Positions 38,518-49,394 of a stretch of DNA of 64,000 nucleotides are shown one piece after another. The DNA comes from Aliiglaciecola lipolytica E3. Lineage in GTDB: Bacteria > Pseudomonadota > Gammaproteobacteria > Enterobacterales > Alteromonadaceae. Both the position numbers and the translations under genes were made by a program. How positions within the stretch are numbered: position 1 is the stretch's first letter; each line of letters opens with the position of its first letter. Where the stretch lies: positions 62,001 through 126,000 of the forward strand of contig NZ_BAEN01000035.1 in the NCBI RefSeq assembly GCF_000314975.1. Reading direction: 5' to 3'. The notes below the pieces were generated by a model. That model was not told the DNA's origin. It searched no databases and saw nothing but the letters and a program-made list of their open reading frames with translations.

Positions 38518-38550
38518 AGGTGCTTTTATTGGCTCTCTATAAAAGCACCT
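38518..38550. terminator. Hairpin between convergent genes
   Basis: AGGTGCTTTTAT (38518-38529) and ATAAAAGCACCT (38539-38550) pair perfectly over a nine-base loop. The minus-strand stop codon of the DUF922 gene lies inside the left arm. There is no long T-tract, but the position between two converging gene ends supports a bidirectional transcription stop. Confidence 0.6.
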
Positions 38551-39110
38551 TGTGTTCGTCCGTGGCCTGTATCTTGATCATAGCGTTTATTTTGTAATTG
38601 ATATTGTTTAACGATTCTTGCTACTCGCTGAGTTGCCTGATGTTTTAATTGGCTACATTGAAAGTGTGGCGTCATGCTATTAAGTTTTCGTTCAATGGTT
38701 TCCCCAGCTTCAATCCAAATTGCCTGATGACCTTTCTCATGTTCTAAAAGCGCTGCATAATAATCGTCAAACACTTGTTGCAATTGAACCGACGTATTTT
38801 GTCTATTCGACATCTCTGGCATGGTATAAATGCCATCTAAAAATACCCTTATATCGACCAAATAACATAGATTACTGATCATTTGTAATCCAAATTGCGG
38901 GGTCAGTTGCCATTGTGTGCGACCGTGAAATAATTGATTTTCTCTCATCACCGGAGAGTTCAAACGTAATTCAGTTTTTATTTGTTGGGTAGTTTCAGGT
39001 TTTATCGAATAATGCTCAAACCTCTCTCGCAGCACTACGTCAGCATAAGCCGTGATACTTGTCGCAGCGAGAGTGCTGCAAATGGCTATTACAAGCCAGT
39101 TAAACTTCAT
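38526..39110 (-). CDS. Secreted DUF922 Zn-dependent protease-like protein
   Basis: 194 residues with a signal peptide ending near AYA (residues 21-23). The mature region has the zinc-protease motif HEKGH (an HExxH) in LLEHEKGHQAIW (about 134-145) and two cysteines (LCYLV; HFQCSQL). This matches DUF922, proposed to be periplasmic zinc proteases; activity has not been shown for the family as far as I know. It is a single gene. Confidence 0.82.
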   Translation of the reverse strand: MKFNWLVIAICSTLAATSITAYADVVLRERFEHYSIKPETTQQIKTELRLNSPVMRENQLFHGRTQWQLTPQFGLQMISNLCYLVDIRVFLDGIYTMPEMSNRQNTSVQLQQVFDDYYAALLEHEKGHQAIWIEAGETIERKLNSMTPHFQCSQLKHQATQRVARIVKQYQLQNKRYDQDTGHGRTQGAFIESQ

Positions 39111-39247
39111 TTCAATTTCATCAAGTTGAACAGACAGACCTTTAAAATACGTGTTTCGCTCATTTATTTAAAGCAGTTTGTGATTTCCTCTTTGCGAGTA
39201 TTTGTAAATTGAAGTGTGGGAATTCTCATTGTTTACGCATCATTAAC

Positions 39248-39276
39248 CTGACAAATAGTAATTAGTTGTTTAAAAT
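39248..39276 (+). promoter_or_regulatory. Predicted sigma-70 promoter
   Basis: CTGACA (39248-39253) and TAAAAT (39271-39276) are separated by exactly 17 bases and lie about 54 bases upstream of the start of the membrane-anchored binding-protein gene. Each hexamer differs from consensus at one position. Confidence 0.6.
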
Positions 39277-39329
39277 TTGATCAGTAATGGTTGGAATAAC
39301 CAATAAACGATAACGGATAGGAAATCAAA

Positions 39330-40757
39330 GTGAATACGGTGCGAACCAGAAGTAATCCAATGATTATGGTTAGTCTGATTGTTGCGCTAATGTTGTTAAT
39401 AGCAGCAATTATATATTCAGGTTCAAAACCAGCATCGGGACCAAAAGTGATTCTACTATCCTCTGGTGAATGGGCGCCGTATTCAGGGGAAGGCTTACCA
39501 CAACAAGGTATTGCCAGTGTTATCGTTAGATCTGTGATTGAGCAAATGGGATACCAACTCGAGATACAATTCATGCCTTGGAGTATCGCCCAATCCAAAG
39601 CCGAGTCATCACAGCAAGATAGCCAAATAAGTGGTACCTTTCCGTATATCCGCACTGAACAAAGAGAAAACCAATTTTATTTTAGTGATCCAATTATTGA
39701 TGTGCCAAATGGTATTTTTTATCACCGGCAATACAGCCCTTTGGCAGCCACCATTTCGAAACCATCTGACTTACAAAACTATGCTGTTATCACCTTGGCT
39801 GGATATGAATACACGGAAAAATTACGCCAATATATTCCACAAAAAAGCTGTAATTTCAAAGATACGTTACAAGGCTTTGAGATATTGGATAGTGATCAAC
39901 AGTGGGTGCTAATAAGCACTAAAAAGTTAACGAAAAAAGTTGTAGAAGAGATTAGAAATAGTGCTGAAACAAAACGACTAAATCTAGGAGATTCGCTTTT
40001 ACAGATTAGACAAATAGCGCACTCAACATTGCCAACAATATTTCAAAACGAAGCTAATAATCTGTTTGCATACAAAGTGTCAAACCAAGCTAAATCGCAA
40101 ACCTTTGATATTTTACAAGCGCAAAATGTCACTTTTATTGTAACGCCTGAGATTAACGGTGATTCTGTATTTATCAAAAAGAATAATACGGATTGCCAAC
40201 TATCATTTATTGATGGTTTACGCTGGTTGGCTTATATGTCAAAGCCAAAAATCTTGATTGAATCCATGCAAGTTGGCGAGACTTTACTCACCAAAACAAA
40301 GCCAGAACTGTCGGCTAAAGTTGGCTTTGCTAATTACATTGATTACGTGCCGCATAGCGTGATGTTTTCCAAAAACAACCCCAACAATCTGTCGCTAAAA
40401 AATCAGTTCAATGAAGTGTTGAAAAGACTTAAAAGTAACCCTCAGGCATACAACAGCTTACTTAACCAAGCGACAAATGAAATCGATTTGGCGGATTCGG
40501 TCATCCTAACAGCCAGTTCTCAGCACGCATTGGTTAAGGGCCAACTTTATGATCCACAACAATTAAAATGTCTACAGACGGAGATGTTTACCTTTCCAAA
40601 AGGATCAAAAGCATTAGTGCGGCAATGGCCAGATATCTTTTTAGATAGTGCAAATGAAGCTAAAAATAAAATGGTAGTAGCTAGCGTTTTGAATGGCCCA
40701 TTAGCCTCGAAAATAACCATGTATTGTTTTGAGCCGACATCGGTACAACTACAATAA
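39330..40757 (+). CDS. Membrane-anchored SBP_bac_3-like solute-binding protein
   Basis: 475 residues. One N-terminal membrane helix (about 10-30, PMIMVSLIVALMLLIAAIIY) is followed by a periplasmic solute-binding domain of the amino-acid type (about 38-270): GEWAPYSGEGLPQQGIASVI, ISGTFPYIRTEQRENQFYFS, VPNGIFYHRQ. A second part (about 275-475) starts around LSFIDGLRWLAYM and is of no recognised type. The helix has no cleavage site or lipobox, so the protein should stay tethered to the inner membrane. No permease or ATPase lies nearby. It is followed directly by a second tethered binding protein, suggesting a joint role. Confidence 0.65.
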   Translation: MNTVRTRSNPMIMVSLIVALMLLIAAIIYSGSKPASGPKVILLSSGEWAPYSGEGLPQQGIASVIVRSVIEQMGYQLEIQFMPWSIAQSKAESSQQDSQISGTFPYIRTEQRENQFYFSDPIIDVPNGIFYHRQYSPLAATISKPSDLQNYAVITLAGYEYTEKLRQYIPQKSCNFKDTLQGFEILDSDQQWVLISTKKLTKKVVEEIRNSAETKRLNLGDSLLQIRQIAHSTLPTIFQNEANNLFAYKVSNQAKSQTFDILQAQNVTFIVTPEINGDSVFIKKNNTDCQLSFIDGLRWLAYMSKPKILIESMQVGETLLTKTKPELSAKVGFANYIDYVPHSVMFSKNNPNNLSLKNQFNEVLKRLKSNPQAYNSLLNQATNEIDLADSVILTASSQHALVKGQLYDPQQLKCLQTEMFTFPKGSKALVRQWPDIFLDSANEAKNKMVVASVLNGPLASKITMYCFEPTSVQLQ

Positions 40758-40775
40758 ATGTTAAAAGGAAGAACG

Positions 40776-42014
40776 ATGAAACATAAAAAGAACCATAGTA
40801 TGTTATCCAAATCGGCGCCTTACTTACTGACAATATATTGCATCGCAGTATTGTTATTTTTTCTTGCCGAGTTGAAGTTATTTGGTTTGGATGAATATCT
40901 GCGTGCTACTAATCAAGTTTTAATTCTATTTGCTTTATTGATCATGCCGTTTGTTATTATTAACATGCCAAGCTTTATTCAGTCTCTAACGTTAAAAGTG
41001 TCGGACAAAGAGTTTCACGTACAACTCAATGAATTGGAATCTAATTTCACGCAAACCATAGGACGCGTTCAACAACAAGTTAGTACTTCAGAGCAATCCT
41101 TTTGGCCAATTTTAGCGGGTGTTGATATTTTAGCTGAGAAAAGATTAGAAGGAGCTAATCCGCGAATTATCATTGGTGCTAAAAACGATCCTTCACAATT
41201 GTTTTTTACGCAATTATTAGCATTAGCGATTACCCATGAAAATGCGCATATTGTGTGTGATATTCGATATCCTAATGGCGATAGTATGCATAATTTTGCT
41301 GAATTAAAATATCGGTGGTTGGATATCTATATGGATTATACCGGTACTTGTATTCAATATTTCAATATTCACCATAAAACAACTAAGAATGAAATTAAAT
41401 CTCATGCGACTTTGACTGATGAATTAAATCAATATGGACAAGAGTTGGGGATAAAATGGTTGCCTAGTTTAGGCTGCAGTGAAGATTATTGTTTAGTGAT
41501 GACCCCCGAGTTTGCTGAATCTGAAGAGATAACCAGTATCAATGATTTAAAAACCAAAGGAGGTAAGTTAACCTTTAGTGCAGATCCAGAATTTATGAAT
41601 CGAAAGGATTGTTTACTGGGCTTGTTGGAATACGGAGTCAAGTTTAAATCTGTTCTACCGTGCAGCGTAACTGACCGATATTCCGCTAAAGAATCGGGTG
41701 AAGCTGAAGTCTTCGTCGGTTATGAATCTGACCCTCAGGTTTTTAATGGCGAAGTGACTCGGTTAAATGACAGTGAACAGTTCTTTCCAAGATATCTAGC
41801 TCAGCCGCTGGTATCAGACACAGTACTGCGCAAGATCCCGGGTCTGGAAGAACGACTATTGTTGTTGAAAGATTGTATGCAGACCAACGACCTCAATGAG
41901 ATCGTGTCTAGAATTAGTTACTCAAATAACGATCCACAAAGGGCTAAAGCTGAAGCCCAGCGAATTTTCAATAATGCATTAGAAAAACACAAACTAAAAG
42001 AATCTGTTAAGTAA
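40776..42014 (+). CDS. Membrane-anchored OpuAC-like (glycine betaine type) substrate-binding protein
   Basis: 412 residues from the ATG at 40776, preceded by AAAGGAAG; an ATG at 40758, directly after the previous stop, is an alternative. Two N-terminal membrane helices (about 12-36 and 48-70), a short helical linker, then an OpuAC-like domain (about 125-400): RIIIGAKNDPSQLFFTQLLA, RWLDIYMDYTGTCIQYFNI, IKWLPSLGCSEDYCLVMTPE, KLTFSADPEFMNR. These are features of quaternary-amine/choline binding proteins. Such domains normally serve ABC importers; here no permease or ATPase is present. Co-transcribed with the preceding tethered binding protein. Ligand unknown. Confidence 0.68.
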   Translation: MKHKKNHSMLSKSAPYLLTIYCIAVLLFFLAELKLFGLDEYLRATNQVLILFALLIMPFVIINMPSFIQSLTLKVSDKEFHVQLNELESNFTQTIGRVQQQVSTSEQSFWPILAGVDILAEKRLEGANPRIIIGAKNDPSQLFFTQLLALAITHENAHIVCDIRYPNGDSMHNFAELKYRWLDIYMDYTGTCIQYFNIHHKTTKNEIKSHATLTDELNQYGQELGIKWLPSLGCSEDYCLVMTPEFAESEEITSINDLKTKGGKLTFSADPEFMNRKDCLLGLLEYGVKFKSVLPCSVTDRYSAKESGEAEVFVGYESDPQVFNGEVTRLNDSEQFFPRYLAQPLVSDTVLRKIPGLEERLLLLKDCMQTNDLNEIVSRISYSNNDPQRAKAEAQRIFNNALEKHKLKESVK

Positions 42015-42025
42015 GTTGAGGCGTC

Positions 42026-42928
42026 TTAATTGAGCATTGCATTGGCGACTTTCGAAGTGGAAGTCCGGCCAAGTGCTTGCATTATATTTTGTCCGGCTAA
42101 AACCAACTTGTTTAAATCAACACCCGTTTCTATTCCCATCCCATTTAACATGAAAATGACGTCTTCAGTTGCTACATTTCCTGACGCACCTTTGGCATAT
42201 GGGCATCCACCTAATCCTGCCACAGCACTATCTACTATGTTGATCCCTTGTTGTAATGCAACCAATATATTGGCCAAAGCCTGTCCGTAAGTATCATGGA
42301 AATGCACTGCTATTTTGTTGTTTGGGATAACCTTTTGCACTGTTTCCAACATTTTTTGCGATTTGTATGGAGTGCCTACACCTATAGTATCTCCCAATGA
42401 AATTTCATAGCAGCCCATATCCAAAAGCTGTTTTGCTACTTCCGCAACTTTTTGAGGCGAAACTTCTCCTTCATAAGGGCAACCCAGCACACATGATATG
42501 TAACCACGCACTGGCTTTTTATCCTTTTTAGCTTGTTCTAGTACGGGTTCAAAACGTTGTAAACTTTCTGATATGGAACAATTGATATTTTTTTGCGAAA
42601 AAGACTCAGAAGCAGCGCCAAAAATCGCAACTTCATCCGCATCAGCCAAACACGCATTTGCATAACCTTGTAGATTGGGCGTCAGCGCTGAGTAGGTTAC
42701 TTCGGGATGACGAATAAGTTGGCGAAAAATATCAGCACTGTCCGCCATTTGCGGTACCCATTTGGGTGAAACAAAACTTCCCGCTTCAATAAATGTTAAT
42801 CCACTTTGCGCCAATTCATCGATTAAACGTAATTTATCGGCAATGTTGATGAGTTGCTTTTCATTTTGCAGCCCGTCTCGTGGACCAACCTCAACAATTT
42901 TTACTGATGCAGGGTAGTTAAGTTTCAT
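42026..42928 (-). CDS. liuE: Hydroxymethylglutaryl-CoA lyase
   Basis: 300 residues. It cleaves HMG-CoA to acetoacetate and acetyl-CoA, the last step of leucine catabolism. Motifs: [13 protein letters not shown] (10-22), [39 protein letters not shown] and the signature [20 protein letters not shown] with the catalytic cysteine. It overlaps liuD by four bases and is the last gene of the liu operon. The enzymes for activating or using acetoacetate are not in the window. Confidence 0.95.
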   Translation of the reverse strand: MKLNYPASVKIVEVGPRDGLQNEKQLINIADKLRLIDELAQSGLTFIEAGSFVSPKWVPQMADSADIFRQLIRHPEVTYSALTPNLQGYANACLADADEVAIFGAASESFSQKNINCSISESLQRFEPVLEQAKKDKKPVRGYISCVLGCPYEGEVSPQKVAEVAKQLLDMGCYEISLGDTIGVGTPYKSQKMLETVQKVIPNNKIAVHFHDTYGQALANILVALQQGINIVDSAVAGLGGCPYAKGASGNVATEDVIFMLNGMGIETGVDLNKLVLAGQNIMQALGRTSTSKVANAMLN

Positions 42929-44952
42929 TCATCGGCCTCATGTTGTTCAAAATCTAACAAGATAGCTCCACCATCGACTAAATCACCGGGCGAAAAATAG
43001 AACTCTTTTACTTTCCCCGAGCTGGGAGCTTTAATTGCATGTTCCATTTTCATTGCTTCCATGACCATCAAGGTTTGCCCTTTTTCAACTAGCTGTTCAG
43101 TCTCTACTAATTGCGCCACGATAGTGCCATTCATCGGTGCTGCGAAGCCCGCATGATGGTCATCTGCATCCGACAGACCTAAATCAGGTGTATTTAATTT
43201 ACATTGGATTGCACATTGAGTTGTAAACAATGAAGTAAGTTCTGAATGCACTTGCAGATTAAGCTGGTAACTATGACCATTGATGTTAACTTCCAAAGTA
43301 CCATTGGCTAAAATACCAAAACACAAATAATTACCCTTATCTGTGGTGATATTAAATCGTTGTGCACCAGAATGTCGGGAGGTTAAATACTCTACGCTAA
43401 CTTCAACAAGTTGGTTTTGAATGCTCAGACTTAAACCTTCCACGTGTTGTTCGTTCATGCGCCAGTGATTATTTGCCTGCCAAGGAGAGTTACGACTATC
43501 ACTTCCAGTGTTGCCAGATTGACGTTGTAAGATTAAGTAGGTGACAACCATGGGAACAAGTAATTCGTGTTGGTGCACATCATATACAAACAATTCATCT
43601 TCATGTAAATCAATAAAGTGGGTGGTTAGCTGCGCTTGTTTAAACGCGGAATGCGTCGCTAAATTATATAGAAAATCAATATTTGTGGTTACCCCGTCTA
43701 CTTGGTAAACACTGAGCGCTTTTGCTAACTTACTAAGCGCTTTTTCACGGTTTTGATCCCAAACAATTAGTTTTGCAATCATAGGATCGTAAAATGGCGA
43801 TACTTCATCACCTTCAAGCACTCCGGTATCAACCCTGATATGTTCATTTTCTTCAGGTGGAATTAAGCGGCTCAATAATCCAGTTGAAGGAAGAAATTGG
43901 TTGTTGGGATCTTCGGCATAAATTCTCGCTTCAAACGCGTGACCCTGTATTGCGAGCTGAGCTTGTTGAAGCGGTAATGGTTTTCCTGTCGCAACAGTTA
44001 ACTGCCACTCTACCAAATCTTGCCCTGTGATCATTTCGGTAACCGGATGTTCCACTTGCAAACGGGTGTTCATTTCCATAAAGAAAAATTGCCCATCTGG
44101 CTCTAGTAAAAACTCTACAGTTCCTGCGCCAACATAGCCAATAGCTTGTGCAGCCGTTAAAGCCGCTTCACCCATTTGTTGACGTAATTCTTCTGTCATT
44201 CCTGGGGCAGGGGCTTCTTCTATAACTTTTTGGTGGCGTCGTTGTACCGAACAGTCTCGTTCGAATAGATATACACCCTCGCCGTGGGAGTCACAGAATA
44301 CTTGAATTTCAACGTGACGAGGCTGGGTTAAATATTTTTCGACTAACATTATGTCGTCACCGAAACCTGACATGGCCTCACGTTTAGCCGCATCTAATGC
44401 ATCAAAAAATTCGTCACTATGACTTACTTGACGCATTCCTTTTCCACCGCCACCGGCAGCGGCTTTTAACAATACTGGATAACCCATATCGTCAGCATGT
44501 TTTTTGAGTAATTGTGGGGATTGATCTTCACCGTGATAGCCAGGAACCAACGGGACACCTGCTTCTTGCATTATCTGTTTAGCAGCCGATTTTGAACCCA
44601 TCGCTTCAATGGCGGCTACAGGTGGCCCCACGAAAATAATATTGTGTTGTTCGCAAAGGCGACAGAATTGGGCATTCTCAGATAAAAAACCATAGCCGGG
44701 ATGAATCGCATCTACGCCTAATTTAATCGCAGCAGCGATTATCAACTCGCCTTTGAGATAACTTTCTCGGGAGGGTGCAGGACCCAGCCTTACTGCTTCA
44801 TCAGCCATTTTAACGTGTAACGCATTTGCATCCGCATCTGAATAAACTGCTACTGTGGAAATGCCAAGCAAGCGTGCTGTTTTAATGATTCTGCAAGCAA
44901 TTTCGCCTCGATTCGCGATCAATAATTTTTTAATCGGTTTAATGTTTTTCAT
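42925..44952 (-). CDS. liuD: Methylcrotonyl-CoA carboxylase biotin-containing alpha subunit
   Basis: 675 residues from the ATG at 44952, which overlaps the stop of liuC (ATGA); a TTG 15 bases earlier is in frame but unlikely. Biotin carboxylase domain (1-450) with [17 protein letters not shown], the ATP grasp loop [14 protein letters not shown] and [15 protein letters not shown]. The biotinyl lysine is in [14 protein letters not shown] near the C-terminus. With LiuB it carboxylates 3-methylcrotonyl-CoA to 3-methylglutaconyl-CoA. Confidence 0.95.
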   Translation of the reverse strand: MKNIKPIKKLLIANRGEIACRIIKTARLLGISTVAVYSDADANALHVKMADEAVRLGPAPSRESYLKGELIIAAAIKLGVDAIHPGYGFLSENAQFCRLCEQHNIIFVGPPVAAIEAMGSKSAAKQIMQEAGVPLVPGYHGEDQSPQLLKKHADDMGYPVLLKAAAGGGGKGMRQVSHSDEFFDALDAAKREAMSGFGDDIMLVEKYLTQPRHVEIQVFCDSHGEGVYLFERDCSVQRRHQKVIEEAPAPGMTEELRQQMGEAALTAAQAIGYVGAGTVEFLLEPDGQFFFMEMNTRLQVEHPVTEMITGQDLVEWQLTVATGKPLPLQQAQLAIQGHAFEARIYAEDPNNQFLPSTGLLSRLIPPEENEHIRVDTGVLEGDEVSPFYDPMIAKLIVWDQNREKALSKLAKALSVYQVDGVTTNIDFLYNLATHSAFKQAQLTTHFIDLHEDELFVYDVHQHELLVPMVVTYLILQRQSGNTGSDSRNSPWQANNHWRMNEQHVEGLSLSIQNQLVEVSVEYLTSRHSGAQRFNITTDKGNYLCFGILANGTLEVNINGHSYQLNLQVHSELTSLFTTQCAIQCKLNTPDLGLSDADDHHAGFAAPMNGTIVAQLVETEQLVEKGQTLMVMEAMKMEHAIKAPSSGKVKEFYFSPGDLVDGGAILLDFEQHEADE

Positions 44953-45770
44953 GACTGATCTCGCCAAGCAGGACGTCTTTTTTCTAAAAATGCAGTTAAA
45001 CCCTCTTGACCTTCTGCTGAAACGCGGGTTGTTGCTATGCGTAAACTGGTTTTTTCCATGAGTTCATCATCAAGTTCTTGATCTTTAACATCGAAAACCA
45101 GTTGTTTTGCAGCCGTGACGGCTTCTGGTCCGTTACTAATTATTTGACTAACTAAAAACGAGACGGTTGAGTCCAATTCCTCTTCTGTTACCGCTTCGCT
45201 AACCAAGCCTAAGCGACGTGCACGTCTGGCAGAAAATACTTCGGCAGTCATAAAATAACGACGTGCGACTCTATCGCCTAACGCATCGATGACATAGGGA
45301 CTTATTGTTGCTGGTATTAGTCCTAATTTTACTTCGCTCAAGCAGAATTTACTGAGTCGGCTAGCAATCGCAATATCACAGCAAGATACGAGACCAACAG
45401 CACCACCAAAGGCGGCGCCTTGAATTTTGGCAATAGTTGGCTTGGGAAGGGTATAAAGCGTGTGTAGCATCTGGGCTAATGCATTCGCATCGGCAACATT
45501 TTCCTCGTAGGAATAATTAACCATGCGCTTCATCCAATTAAGGTCAGCGCCAGCGCAAAAACTTTTACCGTTTGATTGCAATACTAAAACACGTGCTTTT
45601 TCATCTCTGGCAACCTGCTTAAATAAACGAGTAAGTAACGCTATAATTTTATCATCAAATGCGTTGTGAACTTCTGGCCTGTTTAATGTAATCGTTGCAA
45701 CGCCTCGTGCATCGAGGTCGTAAAGTACGTCTTGCGACGCGCTTTGTTGGCTATTTGAATTATCGCTCAT
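44949..45770 (-). CDS. liuC: Methylglutaconyl-CoA hydratase (enoyl-CoA hydratase family)
   Basis: 273 residues. Crotonase fold: ATITLNRPEVHNAFDDK, the oxyanion segment SFCAGADLNWMKRM, IQGAAFGGAVGLVSCCDIAIAS, and the acid/base region FCLSEVKLGLIPATISPYV. Position between liuB and liuD and overlap with liuD identify it as the hydratase that turns 3-methylglutaconyl-CoA into HMG-CoA. Without the operon it would be only a generic enoyl-CoA hydratase. Confidence 0.92.
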   Translation of the reverse strand: MSDNSNSQQSASQDVLYDLDARGVATITLNRPEVHNAFDDKIIALLTRLFKQVARDEKARVLVLQSNGKSFCAGADLNWMKRMVNYSYEENVADANALAQMLHTLYTLPKPTIAKIQGAAFGGAVGLVSCCDIAIASRLSKFCLSEVKLGLIPATISPYVIDALGDRVARRYFMTAEVFSARRARRLGLVSEAVTEEELDSTVSFLVSQIISNGPEAVTAAKQLVFDVKDQELDDELMEKTSLRIATTRVSAEGQEGLTAFLEKRRPAWRDQS

Positions 45771-45782
45771 AAGAAAAATACC

Positions 45783-47390
45783 TTACATTCTAAACACGCC
45801 AAAGCGTGTGTCTTCAATAGGTTTGTTTAAAGCCGCCGAAATAGAAAGCGCGAGTACAAATCGAGTATCAGCTGGATCAATAACACCGTCGTCCCAGAGC
45901 CTAGCTGATGCGTAATAGGGATGACCTTGTTGTTCGTAGGTGTCAATAATAGGTTGCTTAAATTCAGCTTCCTGTTCGGCGCTCCAATTTTCATTTTGAC
46001 GTTGTTTTTGATCTCGCTTAACTTGCGCTAACACGCCAGCAGCTTGCTCTCCACCCATGACTGAAATACGTGCATTTGGCCACATAAACATAAATCGTGG
46101 ATCATAAGCTCTACCACACATACCATAGTTCCCAGCGCCAAAACTACCGCCAATAAGAACCGTAAACTTAGGTACTTTTGCGCAGGCTACAGCAGTTACC
46201 ATTTTGGCACCGTGTTTTGCTATGCCGCCAGATTCATATTGTTTTCCAACCATGAAGCCAGTGATGTTTTGTAAAAATACCAACGGAATTTTGCGTTGTG
46301 CACACAGTTCAATAAAGTGAGCGCCTTTTTGCGCAGACTCAGAAAATAAGATCCCATTGTTTGCCACAATACCCACATTGTGTCCGTATATGCGGGCAAA
46401 TCCGCACACTAGCGTGGTACCAAATAAAGCTTTGAATTCATCAAATTCTGAACTGTCTACAATGCGCGCTATTATTTCCCGGACATCAAAAGGCTGCTTA
46501 CTATCCTTTGGAATAACACCGTAAATATCTTTCACGGGATAAGCTGGTTCTGATGGTTCGATTGCGTCGATAAAGGTTGGTTTAGGTCGATTTAAACGCG
46601 CAACTGCGTCGCGTGCTAGTTGTAGCGCATGATGGTCATTATTTGCCAAGTGATCGACGACACCTGATGTACGACAATGGACATCACCGCCGCCTAACTC
46701 TTCTGCTGTTACCACTTCTCCTGTGGCCGCTTTTACCAAAGGCGGACCACCTAAAAAGATAGTTCCTTGATTTTTGACAATTATTGATTCGTCAGCCATG
46801 GCTGGCACATAAGCACCACCGGCTGTACAAGAACCCATCACTACAGCAATTTGAGGGATATTCTGTGCTGATAAATTGGCTTGGTTATAGAAGATGCGAC
46901 CAAAATGTTCACGATCAGGGAATACCTCGTCTTGACGAGGTAAATTTGCCCCACCTGAATCTACTAAATAGATACAGGGGAGGTTATTTTGCTCTGCAAT
47001 AGTTTGCGCGCGAAGATGCTTTTTCACCGTCAGTGGATAATAAGTCCCACCCTTAACGGTTGCGTCGTTGGCGACTATCATACACTCAACGCCAGATACA
47101 CGGCCAATACCTGCAATTACTCCAGCAGCGGGAACATAATCGTCGTACACATTTAACGCAGCTAACTGAGATAATTCCAGAAAGGGTGATCCGCTATCTA
47201 GTAGCGCATTAATTCGCTCTCTTGGAAGTAGTTTTCCTCTGGATGTATGACGCTCATTTGCTTTTTCACCACCACCAAGTTTAATTTTGGCGATAACCGC
47301 ATTTAAATCATCAACTTGCTCACTCATGTGGGCAGCGTTGTCGATAAATTCCTGACTTTTAACGTTTAATTTAGTGACGATAGGGGGCAC
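45783..47390 (-). CDS. liuB: Methylcrotonyl-CoA carboxylase carboxyltransferase beta subunit
   Basis: 535 residues from a GTG start at 47390 with GGAG eight bases upstream. Carboxyltransferase signatures: [62 protein letters not shown], and [15 protein letters not shown]. It transfers the carboxyl group from biotin on LiuD to 3-methylcrotonyl-CoA. It follows liuA by 73 bases and precedes liuC by 12. Confidence 0.96.
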   Translation of the reverse strand: MPPIVTKLNVKSQEFIDNAAHMSEQVDDLNAVIAKIKLGGGEKANERHTSRGKLLPRERINALLDSGSPFLELSQLAALNVYDDYVPAAGVIAGIGRVSGVECMIVANDATVKGGTYYPLTVKKHLRAQTIAEQNNLPCIYLVDSGGANLPRQDEVFPDREHFGRIFYNQANLSAQNIPQIAVVMGSCTAGGAYVPAMADESIIVKNQGTIFLGGPPLVKAATGEVVTAEELGGGDVHCRTSGVVDHLANNDHHALQLARDAVARLNRPKPTFIDAIEPSEPAYPVKDIYGVIPKDSKQPFDVREIIARIVDSSEFDEFKALFGTTLVCGFARIYGHNVGIVANNGILFSESAQKGAHFIELCAQRKIPLVFLQNITGFMVGKQYESGGIAKHGAKMVTAVACAKVPKFTVLIGGSFGAGNYGMCGRAYDPRFMFMWPNARISVMGGEQAAGVLAQVKRDQKQRQNENWSAEQEAEFKQPIIDTYEQQGHPYYASARLWDDGVIDPADTRFVLALSISAALNKPIEDTRFGVFRM

Positions 47391-47463
47391 TTATTCGCTC
47401 CTAATCCGATTAATAATGAGTTAAACCCACAAGCATGACATCCTGATGTCAAGGTGCGGATAA

Positions 47464-48633
47464 TTAACAAGTTTCGTTAAATAATTCTCTTCCAATCAAC
47501 ATACGGCGTATTTCTGATGTGCCCGCTCCGATTTCATAAAGCTTAGCATCACGCAATAAACGTCCTGTTGAATATTCGTTGATATAGCCATTGCCACCTA
47601 GAAGCTGAATTGCATCTAATGCCATTTTAGTGGCCAATTCTGCAGAATAAAGAATAGCACCTGCGGCGTCTTTACGAGTGGTTTCACCGCGATCGCATGA
47701 GCGGGCTACGGCATAAACATACGCTCTTGCGGCATTCATCTGGGTATACATGTCAGCTACTTTGCCTTGTACCAATTGAAATTGACCAATAGATTGACCA
47801 AATTGTTGGCGATCATGAATATAAGGTACAACTACATCCATACAAGCTTGCATAATGCCTAAAGGGCCGCCTGATAAAACTAAACGTTCATAATCTAACC
47901 CGCTCATCAGGACTTTGACGCCGCCGCCTTCTTGACCCAATATATTTTCAGCAGGTACTTCACAATCTTGAAAAACCAGTTCACACGTATTGGATGAACG
48001 CATCCCTAATTTATCCAGCTTCTGTGCCTGACTAAATCCCGGAAACGATTTTTCAACGATAAATGCGGTAATACCTTTAGAGCCTGCTTTGACATCTGTT
48101 TTTGCGTAAATTACGAAGGTATGTGCATCTGGGCCATTCGTGATCCACATTTTGTTACCATTGAGGATGTATTTGTCACCTTTTTTATCTGCACGTAATT
48201 TCATGCTGACCACGTCCGATCCGGCATTTGGCTCACTCATAGCTAAAGCGCCAATGTGCTCACCTGAGACTAGCTTGGGTAAATACTTTTCTTTTTGTGC
48301 GTCCGATCCGTTTTTATGTATCTGATTGACACATAGATTGGAGTGCGCACCATAACTTAAACCGATTCCAGCTGATGCTCGGCTCACTTCTTCCATGGCG
48401 ATAGTGTGCGCAAGATAGCCCATATCCGAGCCACCGTATTGTTCTGCAACAGTCACTCCTAACAATCCCATTTCGCCAAGTTTGGGCCAAAGTTGATTCG
48501 GGAAAGCATTATCTTCATCTGCTTTTTCTGCTAGTGGGGCAATTTCGGCCTGTGCGAAGTTGTAAACATGATCTCGAAGCATGTCGATTTCTTCGCCTAA
48601 ACCAAAGTTTAATGTAGGGTAGGGTGCATTCAT
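47464..48633 (-). CDS. liuA: Isovaleryl-CoA dehydrogenase
   Basis: 389 residues. FAD-dependent acyl-CoA dehydrogenase fold: [52 protein letters not shown], the catalytic region [15 protein letters not shown] and [16 protein letters not shown]. It catalyses isovaleryl-CoA to 3-methylcrotonyl-CoA, passing electrons to ETF. Assignment rests on the family and its operon, directly after liuR (five-base gap) and before the methylcrotonyl-CoA carboxylase. Confidence 0.95.
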   Translation of the reverse strand: MNAPYPTLNFGLGEEIDMLRDHVYNFAQAEIAPLAEKADEDNAFPNQLWPKLGEMGLLGVTVAEQYGGSDMGYLAHTIAMEEVSRASAGIGLSYGAHSNLCVNQIHKNGSDAQKEKYLPKLVSGEHIGALAMSEPNAGSDVVSMKLRADKKGDKYILNGNKMWITNGPDAHTFVIYAKTDVKAGSKGITAFIVEKSFPGFSQAQKLDKLGMRSSNTCELVFQDCEVPAENILGQEGGGVKVLMSGLDYERLVLSGGPLGIMQACMDVVVPYIHDRQQFGQSIGQFQLVQGKVADMYTQMNAARAYVYAVARSCDRGETTRKDAAGAILYSAELATKMALDAIQLLGGNGYINEYSTGRLLRDAKLYEIGAGTSEIRRMLIGRELFNETC

Positions 48634-48638
48634 TAAAA

Positions 48639-49070
48639 TTATCCTCTTTTTAATAGCTCAAGTTCGTCTTTACAACGAAGTTCAACGTCATCCAGCTCTG
48701 TCATCAACACATTAATATCTTCAAGTTGTTGCGTCAGTATGGCGCGTTTTTGAGCGGTCATTTCAAGCATCGCTTGAAGTTGTATTTTGGAATTTTGATG
48801 GCTGTCATAAAGATTAAATAGCGTTCTGGTTTCTGCTAATGAAAATCCTAAACGTTTGCCACGCAAAATGAGTTTCAATCTAACTTTATCTTTTTTACTG
48901 TAAATACGCGTTTGCCCAGAGCGTTGAGGAGACAACAGGCCTTGTTCTTCATAAAACCGAATAGAACGTGGGGTAACGTCAAATGCTTTAGCAAGTTCTC
49001 CGATGCTGAATGTCTGACATTCCTTGGCTACATCTGTGTTGGGGCTGTTCACTTGCTTATCTTCATTCAT
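48639..49070 (-). CDS. liuR: MerR-family regulator LiuR
   Basis: 143 residues. MerR DNA-binding domain: [28 protein letters not shown], then [36 protein letters not shown] and a coiled-coil dimer helix. No metal-binding cysteines of the CueR type. It leads the liuRABCDE operon, and the 16-bp palindrome at 49195-49210 matches the known LiuR operator form. A second site lies before the mmsA operon. In known cases LiuR controls branched-chain amino acid catabolism. Confidence 0.92.
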   Translation of the reverse strand: MNEDKQVNSPNTDVAKECQTFSIGELAKAFDVTPRSIRFYEEQGLLSPQRSGQTRIYSKKDKVRLKLILRGKRLGFSLAETRTLFNLYDSHQNSKIQLQAMLEMTAQKRAILTQQLEDINVLMTELDDVELRCKDELELLKRG

Positions 49071-49394
49071 TGTTTATTCCTTGGGGTGAACTTGTTTAAG
49101 CGATGGGAGACAAGAAGTTGCTAATAAGCTAAGTAATAGTGTTATTTTTATTTACCCACGTACTTTGCCTAAATTTCTTATTCCCAACCTTACCTTTACG
49201 TTCACGTAAACTTAATATAAAGGTAATCTACCGTTTGCTGAAGGTCAAATTTTACAATGCTAGGTAATTGAAAAGATGAAAACGAAAATGTTCAGTTTCA
49301 TGTACAGGTATTCGTCCAATCGAAATTAATCTGCTAGCGAAAACTTTCGATCAACTTTATGATGAGGTTCACTGGTACTAAGTAAATAGCATAA
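49071..49394. other. Divergent intergenic region liuR / exported hydrolase
   Basis: 324 bases without a gene. It holds the LiuR-like operator (49195-49210) and the promoters of the divergent liu operon and of the hydrolase-kynU pair. I see no other strong element; short open frames such as the one at about 49103 are too small to support. Confidence 0.6.
49195..49210. promoter_or_regulatory. LiuR-type operator before liuR
   Basis: TTTACGT (49195-49201), TC, ACGTAAA (49204-49210): a perfect 7+7 inverted repeat. It has the form reported for LiuR sites in proteobacteria (TTnACGTnnACGTnAA-like) and lies 125 bases upstream of the liuR start and 185 bases upstream of the divergent hydrolase. Autoregulation of the liu operon is likely. 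Confidence 0.75.
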
